Source: Volutella citrinella
Lineage: Eukaryota; Ascomycota; Sordariomycetes; Hypocreales; Nectriaceae
Length of the DNA stretch: 64,000 bases
Direction: 5' to 3'
Assembly: GCA_034401135.1 (NCBI GenBank)
Contig: JAWZSP010000005.1
Coordinates: forward strand, 4,464,001 to 4,528,000
The position numbers were made by a program, and so were the translations under genes. Shown here one piece after another: positions 11,125 through 21,740 of the stretch (within the stretch, counting starts at the first letter, position 1; each line of letters starts with the position of its first letter). Below the pieces are notes generated by a model, which made no database searches, was not told the DNA's origin, and saw only the letters and a list, made by a program, of their open reading frames with translations.

Positions 11125-12146
11125 ATAGCCGCCAGCCTTGTGGCCTAGCTAGCGGGCATCAAACGTGAGGCACCCCGATAGCGAATCCGGAGAAGGCGAG
11201 CGCGCATAAGGTGCATAGCGCGGCTAGACGTGTTGCTCACAGCCTGCAAGATGCGGCCAGTTTGCCCGGCAGAAAGAGGAGAAGGTCCGATGCCCGGAAA
11301 CCCCCTAGACCTGAACGCGTTGCACTGCACCAACGGCGGCGTGTCTAGAAGCCGTGGTGGAATGGGCCATTGTCCTAACGGGTGAGTAGTGGACGACAAG
11401 GTCAGGTTAGCTGCGGCGTCGGGCGTCAACGAGGCCGTCGGGATCGCCATTGTGCAGCTGACAAAACGAGGTGGCGTGCTGCGGGGGCCACAGGATCCCA
11501 GCGGTGGAGGGTATCCAGCCACAGGCGAGCCGGATATCTAGAGCACCCACGCCCAAACACGTCAACCTCCCCATCTCGAAACGGCTTCAAGGAGATCGGT
11601 TTGACCTTGTTCATTATCTAACCCTTCACCGTCCAGCACGTGTTGCCGACGGCCCTTGTGCCTAGTTCAGCAGGGCGCCTTGATTTATAACGAGTCCAAG
11701 CCGCCTTGTTCACCGAGCAATGAATGACAATGGTTCCAAAGGCCTCCCTCCCCAGGTAAACACGCGTAGAAGTCTGTCGAGAGTGCAACTGGCGGCTATG
11801 TCACAACGATAGGTTCCTTGCCCACCATCTGTGCGCCACTGTGTCCTGGAGTAGCCGGGTTTTCCTGGTTACTCCCACCATGCAGTCTCAAAAGTCTGCT
11901 GCTCAAAGCTATAGTCTTCTTCAGCTCGCCCACGAGCATACCCTCCAACGCTCGCAGCTGTGCTTTGTTTTCAAGGTCCATGCAGCCCTTGCCAGCTGTC
12001 ATCATGGCCCTCTCCGGAGCTGGCTGAGCTAGATACGGCATGGCTCTTATTTTATGTGACGATCGCCATATCTGCACTTATGTTAGACCTAAGCTTGTCT
12101 AGGTGGTATGGGACTGAGTACATGCTTTAAGGTAGTTGACGATCTT
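11125..12146. other. Non-coding interval with no recognised gene
   Basis: About 1 kb of moderate GC. A minus-strand ORF at 11796-12077 includes a plausible helical segment (MDLENKAQLRALEGMLVGEL) and may be the decayed downstream end of the pseudogene at 12147-13540, but it has no supported start. No repeat structure seen. Confidence 0.4.
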
Positions 12147-13540
12147 TTAGGACGAGTTGATGAGGTTCTGGTCGCTCTCTCCCTCTAGCTGTTTGACCAC
12201 TGAGTGTTTCCTCAATATAGTGAATAGGTTGCGCTGGCTTTTCGGAATGCTCTTCTTGAGATCCTCGAGACTAAGGTATTGATCTAGGCCTAGGAATGCA
12301 TTTAGTGCCATAAATATAGTAGCGTGGCTTCTAGAAACGCTGTTAGACATAATAAATTTATCATCAACTATCCGACCGCAGCCCCAGCCCTAGAATCCCT
12401 GGCAGTAGCTAAGCCATACTGACTTAGCAATCTAGATCTAGGTTATACTCTAAGAATAGAACTTGAGCAGGTCATAGAGCTAGTTTCCAATATTCTCTAG
12501 ATATATTTCGCACACGGCCGCCTTGTTGTCATCATATGTAATAATAGCCTGGATTATCTCTATATAGATAGGAGCGCCCTAATAGTAAGTCAGCTCTTGT
12601 TCTAGCTCTTGTTCAAGGTTTGAGGCTAAATCATATACTAGCGCTTCTAGATCTTAAAAGAGCTGAAAGAAGGCCTCTTCGCTTAAGGTTATTATTTTAG
12701 AGATATCTAGGTTAATTTTATACGCCCTTTCGCTATTTTAGCTATAATTAAGGAGCATATTTAACATATTGTTACTATTATCTCCGATCAGGCCGAAGGG
12801 CTTCTAGAGAAAACCCCATAGAATATCTAGCTTAAGAGGTAAGTCGACTATTTTCTCTGCCTGGGCGACTTTAATAACTGGCATAGTGACCTATCTATGC
12901 CAAGGTATAAGTCAGCAGCGATCTAAATAGATAGGGAGGAATTATCAAACCTATAAGTATGCCGACTTATGCTAATATATAAGTAGAACCTATTATAAGC
13001 CTGGCAAGAGCAGACATCCTAGTGTCCCGCCTCTGCATAAGTAAGAATATATTTAACCTTAGTAAGGTTAATATACTTAGTAAGAAGCTTCATTATAAGC
13101 GTATGAAACTTATTGCACTTTTAGATATTAACCTTATTATCTAGAGAAGGCTTAGCAGTCGATAGTAATAGAAGTATTTCTAGATAGATGTCGTGGTAGG
13201 GCTGTAGGGCAGTAGGCTAATCGTTGTGGGTAGACTTCGGAGGCTAGCTGCCTGCTCTGTCGTCTTTGATGAGTTCTAGAAGAATGTTAGCGGTTTTATG
13301 ACGCTGCGCGAGTTCTTCTAGGCTTTGGTGTTGAGCCATAGATGATATATCTATGGACCTGGATGTGGCATGTCGCAATATCCGATAGAGGAAGAGGCTG
13401 GATAGGACAAGAGCAATCAATGGGACTGCTTCCCAATGCATGGCTGCCAAGTAAGCTTGCGTTTGATCTGAGTAAATAGCTCCAGGAGATGAAACAGTGC
13501 TCCAGCAGAACATTCTGGCGAAAAGTTCCATATTGAACAT
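12147..13540 (-). pseudogene. RIP-mutated unknown gene with N-terminal membrane segment
   Basis: The minus strand encodes a continuous protein-like reading broken by many stops. The 5' part (13540-13244, ATG present) has a hydrophobic segment at about residues 38-52 (VPLIALVLSSLFLYRIL). After an AT-rich stretch with many stops, 12880-12147 again reads like protein, for example YIEIIQAIITYDDNKAA, LYDLLKFYS and GWGCGRIVDDKFIMSNSVSR. Stops fall where TAG or TAA replaces a likely CAG or CAA, such as GN-stop-LYD and QGF-stop-GWG, the pattern expected from RIP. I do not recognise the family. The lack of one open frame longer than about 100 codons argues it is dead. Upstream exons beyond 13540 are possible. 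Confidence 0.6.
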
Positions 13541-14475
13541 CCTCCCGGGTTAAATATTGACATTGAGACCCTATATGTCCCCCCTTTCCTGCCCTCCTTG
13601 CTCTTTAACGCGGCATTTTGTTTGTAATATGGTTTTTTCTAGCTTCCGCGTCCGACTTTCCATCAACAGGCTGAGTGCGGCGGGGATCACGTCCGTCGTT
13701 GTTTCAGCTCCAGGGCCACGAGCGATGTGATAGGTCGGCAATTTCTGGCTCAGCACAGACGATGAGTGAGGCCATTCAGGCCTAAAATCACCTGGGCCAG
13801 CCTGTATCTCGGCTCGGTTCAGCAGAGGTCTCGAGGAAGTGTCAAGAAGCTAGACTGCCAATTGATTTGCAAATATGCTTTCTACTATTATTTGCCTGTA
13901 ACCTTCAATCGATAATGTTCAAGCGGAGGGGGTTACTCACGGTGTATTATCCAACCCAAGAAGTTGACGGCGGCACTATCCGCCCTCGCGCACCCTGCAT
14001 GGTGGCAGACTAGACTGCATCCCACCACCCTTGTAGAATGGAGGTTCGCCTGACCGAAGACTTCCTAGAAACTAAGCGAATTGGCTGGCGTAGAGGCTCA
14101 AACCCAGTTATTGGCCATCGCGACATGTCGACGCATAAGAAATTCCAAGCAAGGTGACTTTGGCACGAGTCAGGTGAGTACGAATTACCCTTAGAGCAGA
14201 TTCTAAGAAGCTGAGGCGGGGTATCGGACTGAGGATAATGCCTTTTAGCTTTGAGTACTAGTCTTTCACCGGCGGCCGACAAGGAGCACAAGAGTTCGGA
14301 CTAACTATGCATAACGGTGGGAATGTTGGGTGTTTTGAGATGGTCCCCAATTTCCCCACACATGACTAACTCGGGCATCACAAGCCAGGCCGTCAGCCAG
14401 GTCCTTGTCGCTGACTGGCTGCCCACCCAGTCGCTGCGATGCATAATCGCCGCCATTGACAGTATTGCGATGCCG
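13541..14475. other. Interval with no confident gene
   Basis: A short minus-strand ORF at 13571-13756 could be an upstream exon of the neighbouring pseudogene but has no supporting motif. The other ORFs here overlap on both strands and look like chance. No repeats found. Confidence 0.4.
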
Positions 14476-14592
14476 TAGGGTAAGCAGCTCCGGCTGCAGC
14501 TTGCCCGGGAACTCAATATGGGCGGCATACCTCTGCCGGGCCATCTTCGTGCCGTGTGTGGCCTGCAGATCCCATACGATGTTCCAGCTACC
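14476..14592 (-). pseudogene. Fragment related to the TLH/OrsD-like remnant at 55-57 kb
   Basis: A 39-residue minus-strand segment reads SWNIVWDLQATHGTKMAR and continues to FPGKLQPELL. The remnant at 55.8-56.0 kb reads SWSMVWDLQVTHGTWIAM and continues to FPGQLQPQMI. The relationship holds at DNA level as well (both plus strands carry ...CCTGCAGATCCCA...). Neither side of the fragment continues the similarity, so this is a truncated paralogous piece of a dispersed gene family. Confidence 0.6.
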
Positions 14593-14984
14593 GTGGCACT
14601 GCCGGCAGAATCCACAGTATATATGCCACCACGATGCGACCAAGCCGGTCGGGCAAGAACCGCCCCTTAAGCATTTGCTATCCCACTGGCCGGGTCAGAG
14701 ACAAAGGAATATCTAGCCGTGGCCGCCGATAGTCGGTCCCGCAGTGTTTTGAGATTGCGGTTTGGGGGCACCCAGTCATACATGCTCCATATTCTCCATA
14801 TTGTAACCTCTAGCTTTCATATTGGCTCTCGATCACCGTCGGGAGACCAATGTATAGCGGCTATACGCCAGGCCTAGCTCCCCTGACACCGAGGCCCTCT
14901 GGCCCTGTTGGCAGTCGTCTGGTCCAGGGCGGAGCAGGCTCGCGAGTTCGTATGGTCCGCAGCAACTGTACCCCCTGTCGCCAT

Positions 14985-15205
14985 AAGTCAATCACAATGT
15001 AATCACCATGGCGCTGGGAACTGTCACGGTGACAAGGCTACCGTCACCGGTGAGAGAGAATCACGAGTGACAATGGACGGACGGGAGTGATAAAGGAATG
15101 TCTGCCGACTAAACGGACACTAAGTAGCCAGTTATATAAATCCCCGATAGTACGATGAAGAGGACCAGCCTCTTCAGCTATGAATTCAAATTGGTTACCT
15201 CAATC
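14985..15205 (+). repeat. Diverged LTR fragment, Gypsy C LTR family
   Basis: The segment around 15150-15205 (TACGATGAAGAGGACCAGCC, then CTCTTCAGCTATGAATTCAA) matches the Gypsy C LTR near 53800-53850 (TACGATAAAGAGGACCAGCC, then TCTTTAGCTATCAATACAA). Looser similarity, including repeated GTGACAA/TCACCGTGA words, extends back to about 14985. Ends and target duplication are not visible. The last residues of the minus-strand subtilase-like reading run into this repeat. Confidence 0.5.
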
Positions 15206-15534
15206 ATCTGCTCGACGGGTTTCTCCTCCTCTATCACAAGAATGACTAATCTCATCACAGAGACTCCTGTTGGGCCTGGGCCTGCCAATTGGTCTGTTGC
15301 TCTGTATGTCCTATATCCTTTGAGGCATTCTGGAGCTCCCGGCGGGTTCAGCATTGTTATTGTTCGAGTTTGCAAACTCTGTGTCGTTGTTCCAGGCGCC
15401 ATTAGCCCAGTGACTTGGGTTGTGGTAGTCTGGAACGTGGTTGTGAAGATTTAGAGGTGGGTGGTTCAGAGGCTTGAGATACCGTGGTTGGAGACCCAGC
15501 TGTTTATGACGCTGCAGACTGGGAGACACTTTCT

Positions 15535-18500
15535 TCAACGTAAAATCTCCATGCTACTCGTTGTGGTAGTTGGCTGGCCCTGTGGACGCCCTGGTATTAC
15601 ACCTCCCATACCAGGGGCCCCAACAACAGGGATCAGTGTGCCTATTGTTGTTGGAGTAGGCTGGCTCTCAGGAGGTCCCAAATCAGGGGGCCCACCAACA
15701 TGGCTGACTGTGCTGCTAATACTGGTCACAGAGGCAGAAGCACCACCAGCAGAAGTGCTCCCACTTCCATTCGTGTCATCGGAGCTGATCGCAGACTGTC
15801 TAGTCGTGGATGTCGGTCTTATTTGCGTTGTCAAGGTGTTAGATGGTCTTGAGCATGCAATTTGATCGGGATTGGCAGGTGACTCAGTGTCGCGCTGAAA
15901 AAGGTGGCAAGCAGGGGCACCGGGCTGCATCAACGCACTAAGTATAAGTCCTTTGAACGCGAGATTGATGTTTGGTACGATTCCTGTTGTAGGGATGGGT
16001 TCTCTGTTAGGGTTCCTATCCCAAGACAGTTTTAAGAGCGCCTGCACCACGAGTGCCACATCGTTAGGGCCGCCCTGACCGATAACTCGTGTCATAATCA
16101 TAGTTTTAATCAAATGTGCGAGTACTCCGGCTAGCTTTGCGTTGGCTACATATCAGTTAGTAAAATATCGCGCCTGTAGATGAGAATTTATATACTGACC
16201 TATAGATGCTCCAGTAAATAACTGGACGTCAAAGCCATCAGCTCCTATAGGACATCGTAGGTCTTCGCCTGGTCCATAAATAATTGGGATCCAGTCTTTC
16301 GGATCGCTTGCAGTCCAGTCGAGATTAGTACCAGGCCACATTGTCAGCCCATCAGCGCTCGTAGCGCCAACCGTAACAAGCCATTCAACATAAAGATCTC
16401 CGCTAGAGGCCTTAGCCAGGCTGGCAGGAAGCTCATCATCGTCAATAAATCGCTATTAGTAGGATGTTAGCTATAGCACTCCAGGAATTAGTAAGGCATA
16501 TTATATATACAAGACCATCGTTGCCAGTGGCACAGGTAGGCACAATGTTCTTTATGATCATGCGCTTAAAGATAGCAGAAAACAGAAGCTGGACTTCATT
16601 CTAAACATCCTTACCAGGAAAGATAGATGGGTATTGAAAGACCTTTTTCATATAAGGATCAATATACCGATTAAACCCAACTGATATAGAGATAACGCTA
16701 GGCCGGCCAGACGCCTGATGGACTACATCTCGAAGTGATCAAAGAGTGCAATCCAAGCCTTTTCCTGCACACTCATCAATAAGATTTAGCCTTGCATTTT
16801 TAGCCATACCTTCTTCATGCCTAACAATATGTGATGCCATACATGCTGCATGGCTTGATATTTCTGGCCTATCAGGAACCCATGGAATGCGCTTGTCATA
16901 TAGGGAATGGTATCTTACGATTCTACCAGCCCCAAAGCCCTTTATAAACTCCTGAAGATTGCGGTTAGTTCTGATATTTACAGAAGTGAAATAAATAGAC
17001 GAACTGAATTTGATAGTAAAACCTTAGCATCAAGAAGGTACGCATCCACACCCGCACCAGGATATGCGTTGATGAGTGTATACCCCCCAAAGTCGGCTAG
17101 ACGAGTGTTCTTTGCTTGGTTCAGTACAACGTTCTCCGTTCCTGATCGTTGTCGCCAGAAGTAGACAGGCGCCCCAGGAGGGGGAGGGGGAGGAGCTGGC
17201 GGTGCATTTTGTGGACGCGGGGGGTTATCATATATGACTTCATGGTCGAGGCCAGGGGCAACTGAAGAAACCTAGACTGGTATTAGTATTATAATAGAAG
17301 AAACCCCACCTAGCCTGCCCTTAGGGATATGAAATACTTACGAAAGGGTTGGTGGCAATTCTATCGGCCATTTCTGGGGTTATGTATATAGTAAAATACA
17401 TAACACCGAAACCATCAAGGTCCTGTTGCTTTAATCTTTGTATAACGTCAACTTCCAACAGTTGATTCTTTAGTACCGAGATACTATAAGGGTCCCTTGA
17501 CTTAGGGAAGACTAGGTAGAAGAAGACCCGAACGGTGCAACTGGTGTGGGGGTCGGCACGAGCGTGAATTAAGTTCGGCTCACGACAGTCAGGAGTCAAA
17601 TCCCATGTTGCCTTGCAGTAGGTCTCAGAAGTCGTAGTCGTGGTGGACTCCGTGGTCGATGAAGGCTCTTGCGTTGAGGAAAGCATTTCAGTCGTCTGAT
17701 GGCTGCTGGTATGTGCAGAGCTTGTTGGTGCCTGAGTTGCCCGGCTTGATCCCTCTGGGGCACTGTTTGATGGCTTTGCAGGACTGCCTGGATCGATGGG
17801 GATAATTGGAGGAATAGGGGGGCTACCTGGCGGGGCAGGAGGTGGCGGACCTGGGTATGGAGGAGGTGGTAAGACCGGGGGGGACGTGGCGAACCCGGGG
17901 GACGTGGCGCAGGAGGTATGGCGATTGGCGGAGGCACGACGGGAACCAAGGGTGCACCGTCAGGCACAGTTGTTGTAGTCAGTATTGTCGTTGGAACAGT
18001 GCCGCTATGTTGCCCCTCTGGGCTTGTGAGCAAAGTCTCATCCAACGCCGATGTGACACTTCCTCCACTTGGAGAGCCAAGCGAGGCAGAAGGCTGTGTG
18101 TTGATGTTCTGCGATGTGGCTTGGCTAATACCCTCTGTTGCCACATCGGGCAGCGGAATATTGCGCTGAGATGTGCTTATTGTCTTGATATCATGTGTTG
18201 TTTCTGGGTTTGAAAAAGTAACACTACCACTTTGTAATGCGGCTGTTGGCTGGCTAGTAGATGTCTGCTGATTGCTCGGCAATAGTGCGTTCGATGAGTT
18301 CTGGCTGCCTCCTTGCGTTTTAGTACTAGTTTGGCCTGTGCTTTGTCGCTGCTGAGGGGCACTGGGCGCACTGCTCGCTGGAGCTGGCAGGACAGTGGCC
18401 TCCACAGTGACTGTAGCCACGATGGTTGTGATTGTTGCACTGCCCGTTATGTCTGTCGCAGTGCCGGTTGTTCCCACAGCAGTATCCAGTGCTTTGGTCA

Positions 18501-18648
18501 CATTCGTCGCCGAGAATAAACTCCCCACCGGAATCCTTAATGTGGTCGTTATAGTGACTGCTGATATCGTGGTTGGCGATGGGTTCTCTTGTGAGCTGGC
18601 TCCATACGCCGAAGACAAGGTGCCCAGGAGAGCCAGGGGCAGCAACAT
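15535..18648 (-). pseudogene. Decayed second secreted subtilisin-like gene
   Basis: Inferred exons on the minus strand: 18648-17342, 17271-17023, 16951-16511, 16452-16200, 16145-15535, all with GT-AG junctions. It starts with ATG and a signal peptide (MLLPLALLGTLSSAYG), then a Ser/Thr-rich and Pro-rich region, as in the intact gene at 6465. Subtilase-like blocks follow in order: AYLLDAK (Asp), SSHAACMAS (His block with AA instead of GT), ATGNDG (oxyanion Asn) and FTGASIA (Ser block). Three lesions are visible: a one-base frameshift at a run of seven C (plus-strand G run near 17877-17883) inside the proline-rich region, an in-frame TGA at 16739-16741, and an in-frame TAG at 16601-16603. The frameshift could be an unrecognised intron or assembly error, but the two stops lie inside conserved subtilase sequence. 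A further in-phase fragment may extend to about 15178. Confidence 0.7.
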
Positions 18649-18967
18649 GGTGGCGAAAGCAGCACAATGGACGCCTCACTACTGTGCTGAAACAATTTCA
18701 GTCTTGGAAGACCGTCCTTATAAGTAGCGTGCTTTGTGTTCGGAGGGATGCAAATAGTATAGCGTGCGCCTGTGCGAATCAACGACGGATTTGCAGTTTC
18801 CCACCCTTATCCTCAACAGCCCTCGTGTGTGCCACAGCGACCCTACGTGCACTCATCCTCATCCCACCAGCAATTGTACAAACAACAGCTTGTATCTCCT
18901 TTTTTAGAGAAACCGCAGCTGTGGCTTTGGTAATTTTAAGTTCATCAAGAATCCTGCGGCTCCTGTA
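18649..18967. other. 5' flank of the decayed subtilase
   Basis: About 320 bases upstream of the pseudogene start and up to the MITE. No gene or repeat recognised; it probably held the promoter. Confidence 0.4.
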
Positions 18968-19099
18968 AAAACTCAGTAAATTCGCGAACAGGGGCCTCTA
19001 TTAGTGATACTATCCATAGTAACACACAGGAAATCTGAGCATTCTAATTTGGTAGATGCAGCAAAACGGAGTCACTAAAGCGCGAATTCGCTGAGTTTT
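18968..19099. mobile_element. 132-bp MITE with TA target duplication (Tc1/mariner type)
   Basis: The left end AAAACTCAGTAAATTCGCG and the right end CGCGAATTCGCTGAGTTTT are inverted repeats of 19 bp with two mismatches, both explicable as C-to-T/G-to-A changes. TA dinucleotides flank it at 18966-18967 and 19100-19101. There is no coding capacity. TA duplication with short TIRs is typical of Tc1/mariner/pogo-derived miniature elements. The autonomous partner is not in the window. Confidence 0.8.
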
Positions 19100-19575
19100 T
19101 ATAGTATTTTATGAAATACGCTAAACAGTTCGCCCTGGCCTAGGCCCTGATCGGCTCAACGGAATACCGGTATTCTGAATATCTTATAGGGCGGGAAATA
19201 AATTAATCTATTAGACTATACCTAAAAAAGTACTATTTCTCTACTAGAATACTAGTATTCTAGATTACTTAAGTTATACAAATTTAATAATATATCTTTT
19301 AGTATTTTCCTTAATTAGTAATAGCCTCTTAGTAACTATACCTCTTAGGGTTAGGAAACTAAGTCTTAGAGCTCGAATTCTATTATAATAGTATTCTAGC
19401 TTAAGGTAGGAATACTAATATTCTAATTATATCTATTTTATTATTATAATATAGCTATAATAAGTAATAGGGTAAAAAATAATAAAATAATAAGCCTTGT
19501 GATATAGACTAATAATAAGGACCTTTACTTTAACTTAATAATACTTATAATATAAATAGTAATTATAACAACTAG
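19100..19575. other. AT-rich flank at the left edge of the TE island
   Basis: RIP-like AT-rich sequence without ORFs. It contains the palindrome GAATACCGGTATTC (19161-19176) and a related AGAATACTAGTATTCT near 19244-19261, which looks like a mutated copy. No gene seen. Confidence 0.5.
19139..19177 (+). repeat. Inverted 38-bp boundary repeat, left copy
   Basis: The segment CTAGGCCCTGATCGGCTCAA followed by the 14-bp palindrome GAATACCGGTATTC recurs in inverted orientation at 54384-54421 with two or three differences. The two copies lie at opposite edges of the 35-kb TE island. Confidence 0.75.
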
Positions 19576-20015
19576 TGTCAGGACCTGACGCTAATACACA
19601 ATGACCGGACCCATGGCACAGCTGACCGGAATAGAAGAACCAGCGCCCCACCTACGTAACTACAGACTAATCAGAGTAGGAGCGATAAATAGAGGAGCGA
19701 CAGTGCTCCTAGAGCGCTGCACTCCCTAGTATACTATACTCTATAAATAAAGGACAGGCAGTAGGCTATATAATAAAGGACTAGACTACTATATAGACTG
19801 ATAAAGAGTGCATATCTAGTATAAATAGCTCTTTAGTTATTAATATAACTTAGTTACCTTAATTACTACTACCTAGTAACCTTTAACTATTACTAAATAT
19901 AATAGTAACTTATATTAATTACTACTTAGTAATATTACCCTATCTACTCTACTAATATAAACCCCTAGTACTTTTAGTATAGGTTTATATAGTTAGGACC
20001 ACTCTAATTATTACA
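19576..20015 (+). repeat. Solo LTR, 440 bp (TGTCAGGACC...TTATTACA)
   Basis: It starts TGTCAGGACCTGACGC and ends CTCTAATTATTACA. An inverted copy of the same 440-bp length lies at 45096-45535, which defines both ends. No internal retroelement sequence is attached. No clean 5-base duplication is visible because a second LTR abuts its 3' end. Confidence 0.75.
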
Positions 20016-20424
20016 ACCGGGCTGGTTCCAACTATATAAACAGTAGTAATTATACTAGGGTTTATATTAATAATTATACCAGAGCGTAATACTAAGTATT
20101 AATCAGTATATAAGATAAATATATTATCACGTCTAGTAATAAGTAAGCATATTGCAATAACTAAGTTATATTAATAGTTAAAAAGGCTAGTCCTCTTTAT
20201 TATACTATAGTAGGGATATATATACTGGGTTACTATGTTTGCTTAGAGTAATTATTCAGGGAGCGCTTGTCTGTTGGAGCGCCGCGCTCCTAGAGCGCCG
20301 TCGCTCCCTTTGCTATCGCTCCGTCCCTTAATTAGTTGAGAGTGTGAGTTCAGGTGTGGGTTCTTCCGACCTGTGTAGCTACGCCGCACGTCGGGGTACC
20401 GTGCATTAGCGCTAGGTCCTGACA
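20009..20424 (-). repeat. Solo LTR in opposite orientation, tail to tail with the previous one
   Basis: Read on the minus strand it begins TGTCAGGACCTAGCGCTAAT and ends near GAACCAGCCCGGTTGTAATA, related to the Gypsy C LTR family. It overlaps the last 7 bases of the 19576 LTR. The flanks CTAAT (20004-20008) and GTAAT (20425-20429) match at four of five positions, a possible target duplication. Together the pair looks like a single 849-bp element with 24-bp terminal inverted repeats, but each half matches an independent LTR. Confidence 0.65.
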
Positions 20425-20607
20425 GTAATAGTATATTTATATAATTAATATATAATATATATTAATAAAAGTAATAGATATATTATTAACTTAAGCAGCC
20501 CTTTTATAATTAATATCTATATATTAAAACTATTTAAGAAATTAGAAATATATTTTATAAAACTATTTAAAATAGATAAATATACTTTTTATTAGCTATA
20601 TAATTAG

Positions 20608-21008
20608 TATAATAATCAGGTAGGTTCCTAACTATATAAACTTAATATAATATACTAGGGGTTTATATTAATAGAATTAATATAATATATACTCTATATA
20701 ATAGTTCAGTTAATTTTTATAAAAGATCTTAAGTTATATCTAGTAATAGTTAAATAGGTATTTAAGGTAATTAAGTAGTATTAATAGCTAAAAAGCTATC
20801 TATACTATATATCTACTCTTTATTACTCTATATAGTTATCTAGTTATTTAGGATTATTAAGATTATTTAGAGATCTTATTAATCTATATTATCCTACTTA
20901 GTTAGATTAATACTAGATCCCTTTAATCCTACTTTAATTAGTATATATATATAAGGTCCCTGCAAAGTTATATATAAGCTATGTCTTTAATTAGGCTAGG
21001 TCCTGACA
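20608..21008 (-). repeat. Gypsy A 3' LTR (401 bp, RIP-mutated)
   Basis: Same length as the 5' LTR at 27976-28376. Nearly all differences are C-to-T or G-to-A, for example TATAATAATCAGG here against TGTGACAATCGGG in the other copy. It ends GGTCCTGACA in plus orientation. Confidence 0.9.
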
Positions 21009-21119
21009 TAATATCTCCCCTCTTAAAGCCTTATCCTCAAGGCTATATATAAGCACTATTATCCCTTTAAGCCTGTTAGTTCAGTATATTTCCTTCTAAC
21101 ATCCTTTTCCTTTACTATA

Positions 21120-21740
21120 TCTAATCGTATTATAAAGAACTGCAGACCCCGCTCGATCAAGTCCTAGTAGAGCGACGCTCTTCTTACTATTATTCTTACT
21201 AATCTAAATATAGTTTATCATTTGTATTCTACTTATAAGCAGTCTAAGGCCAACTGCCTTTCGTCTGATAATGATTCTTCTTAGTATTCTAAGTGCGTGC
21301 GAAATCATGCGTCTCATTGCGATATATCCAGTCTTACCCCTTAACAACTCCACAAGTTAGGTATTCAGCATTCCAAGGCCGAGGCCGAGTTAAAGGCAGC
21401 TGAGGAGGAGGCTAAGAGGGCCGCTGCAAAGGTCCATCGCCTTCATAAACAAAAGAAATTATGGTTCAAGAAGATAATACACACAGTAGCGCGTGGTATC
21501 AATAATATAGAGGAACTCAAGGAGGTTGAGAGGGAGGAGGCGGAATAAGAGGCGCGGCATTAAGCTGTTCCTAGTTCTTCCAAGCGCCGTTCTTCTACTA
21601 AGGGTGTTCTAGGTAAAGGTTTCAAGTCAGTGTAGGAGGATATTTATTCTGAGGTTCCTTTAGATCCTTCTCTGATTGCTACTTTTAGTTTCGTCACTCC
21701 TTCTAAAGAAATTCCTCAAGCTTCTTCTAGCAGTAAGTAA
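21120..21740 (+). pseudogene. Opposite-strand accessory ORF of Gypsy A: Cys cluster plus charged coiled coil
   Basis: On the plus strand, opposite to gag-pol, this stretch keeps normal GC and reads as protein with scattered TAG/TAA stops. A cysteine cluster near 21230-21330 reads SKANCLSSDNDSS, stop, YSKCVRNHASHCD. Tyr where a Cys is expected is explained by TGT to TAT. It is followed by a Glu/Ala/Lys-rich helix (AEAELKAAEEEAKRAAAKVH, about 21375-21440) and a Ser-rich segment. The arrangement parallels the opposite-strand genes in Gypsy B (36288-37336) and Gypsy C (52881-53448). Intron positions were not resolved. No function is known to me; the cysteines suggest zinc binding. Confidence 0.5.

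Noticed and set aside
16557..16607. Possible 50-base intron (GTAAGG...TTTAAG) that would remove the TAG stop in the second subtilase
   Set aside because: The removed sequence reads as conserved subtilase helix before ATGNDG and aligns with the intact gene, so a nonsense mutation is more likely.
17796..18213. Plus-strand Gly-rich ORFs opposite the second subtilase
   Set aside because: Mirror of the proline-rich arm on the minus strand.
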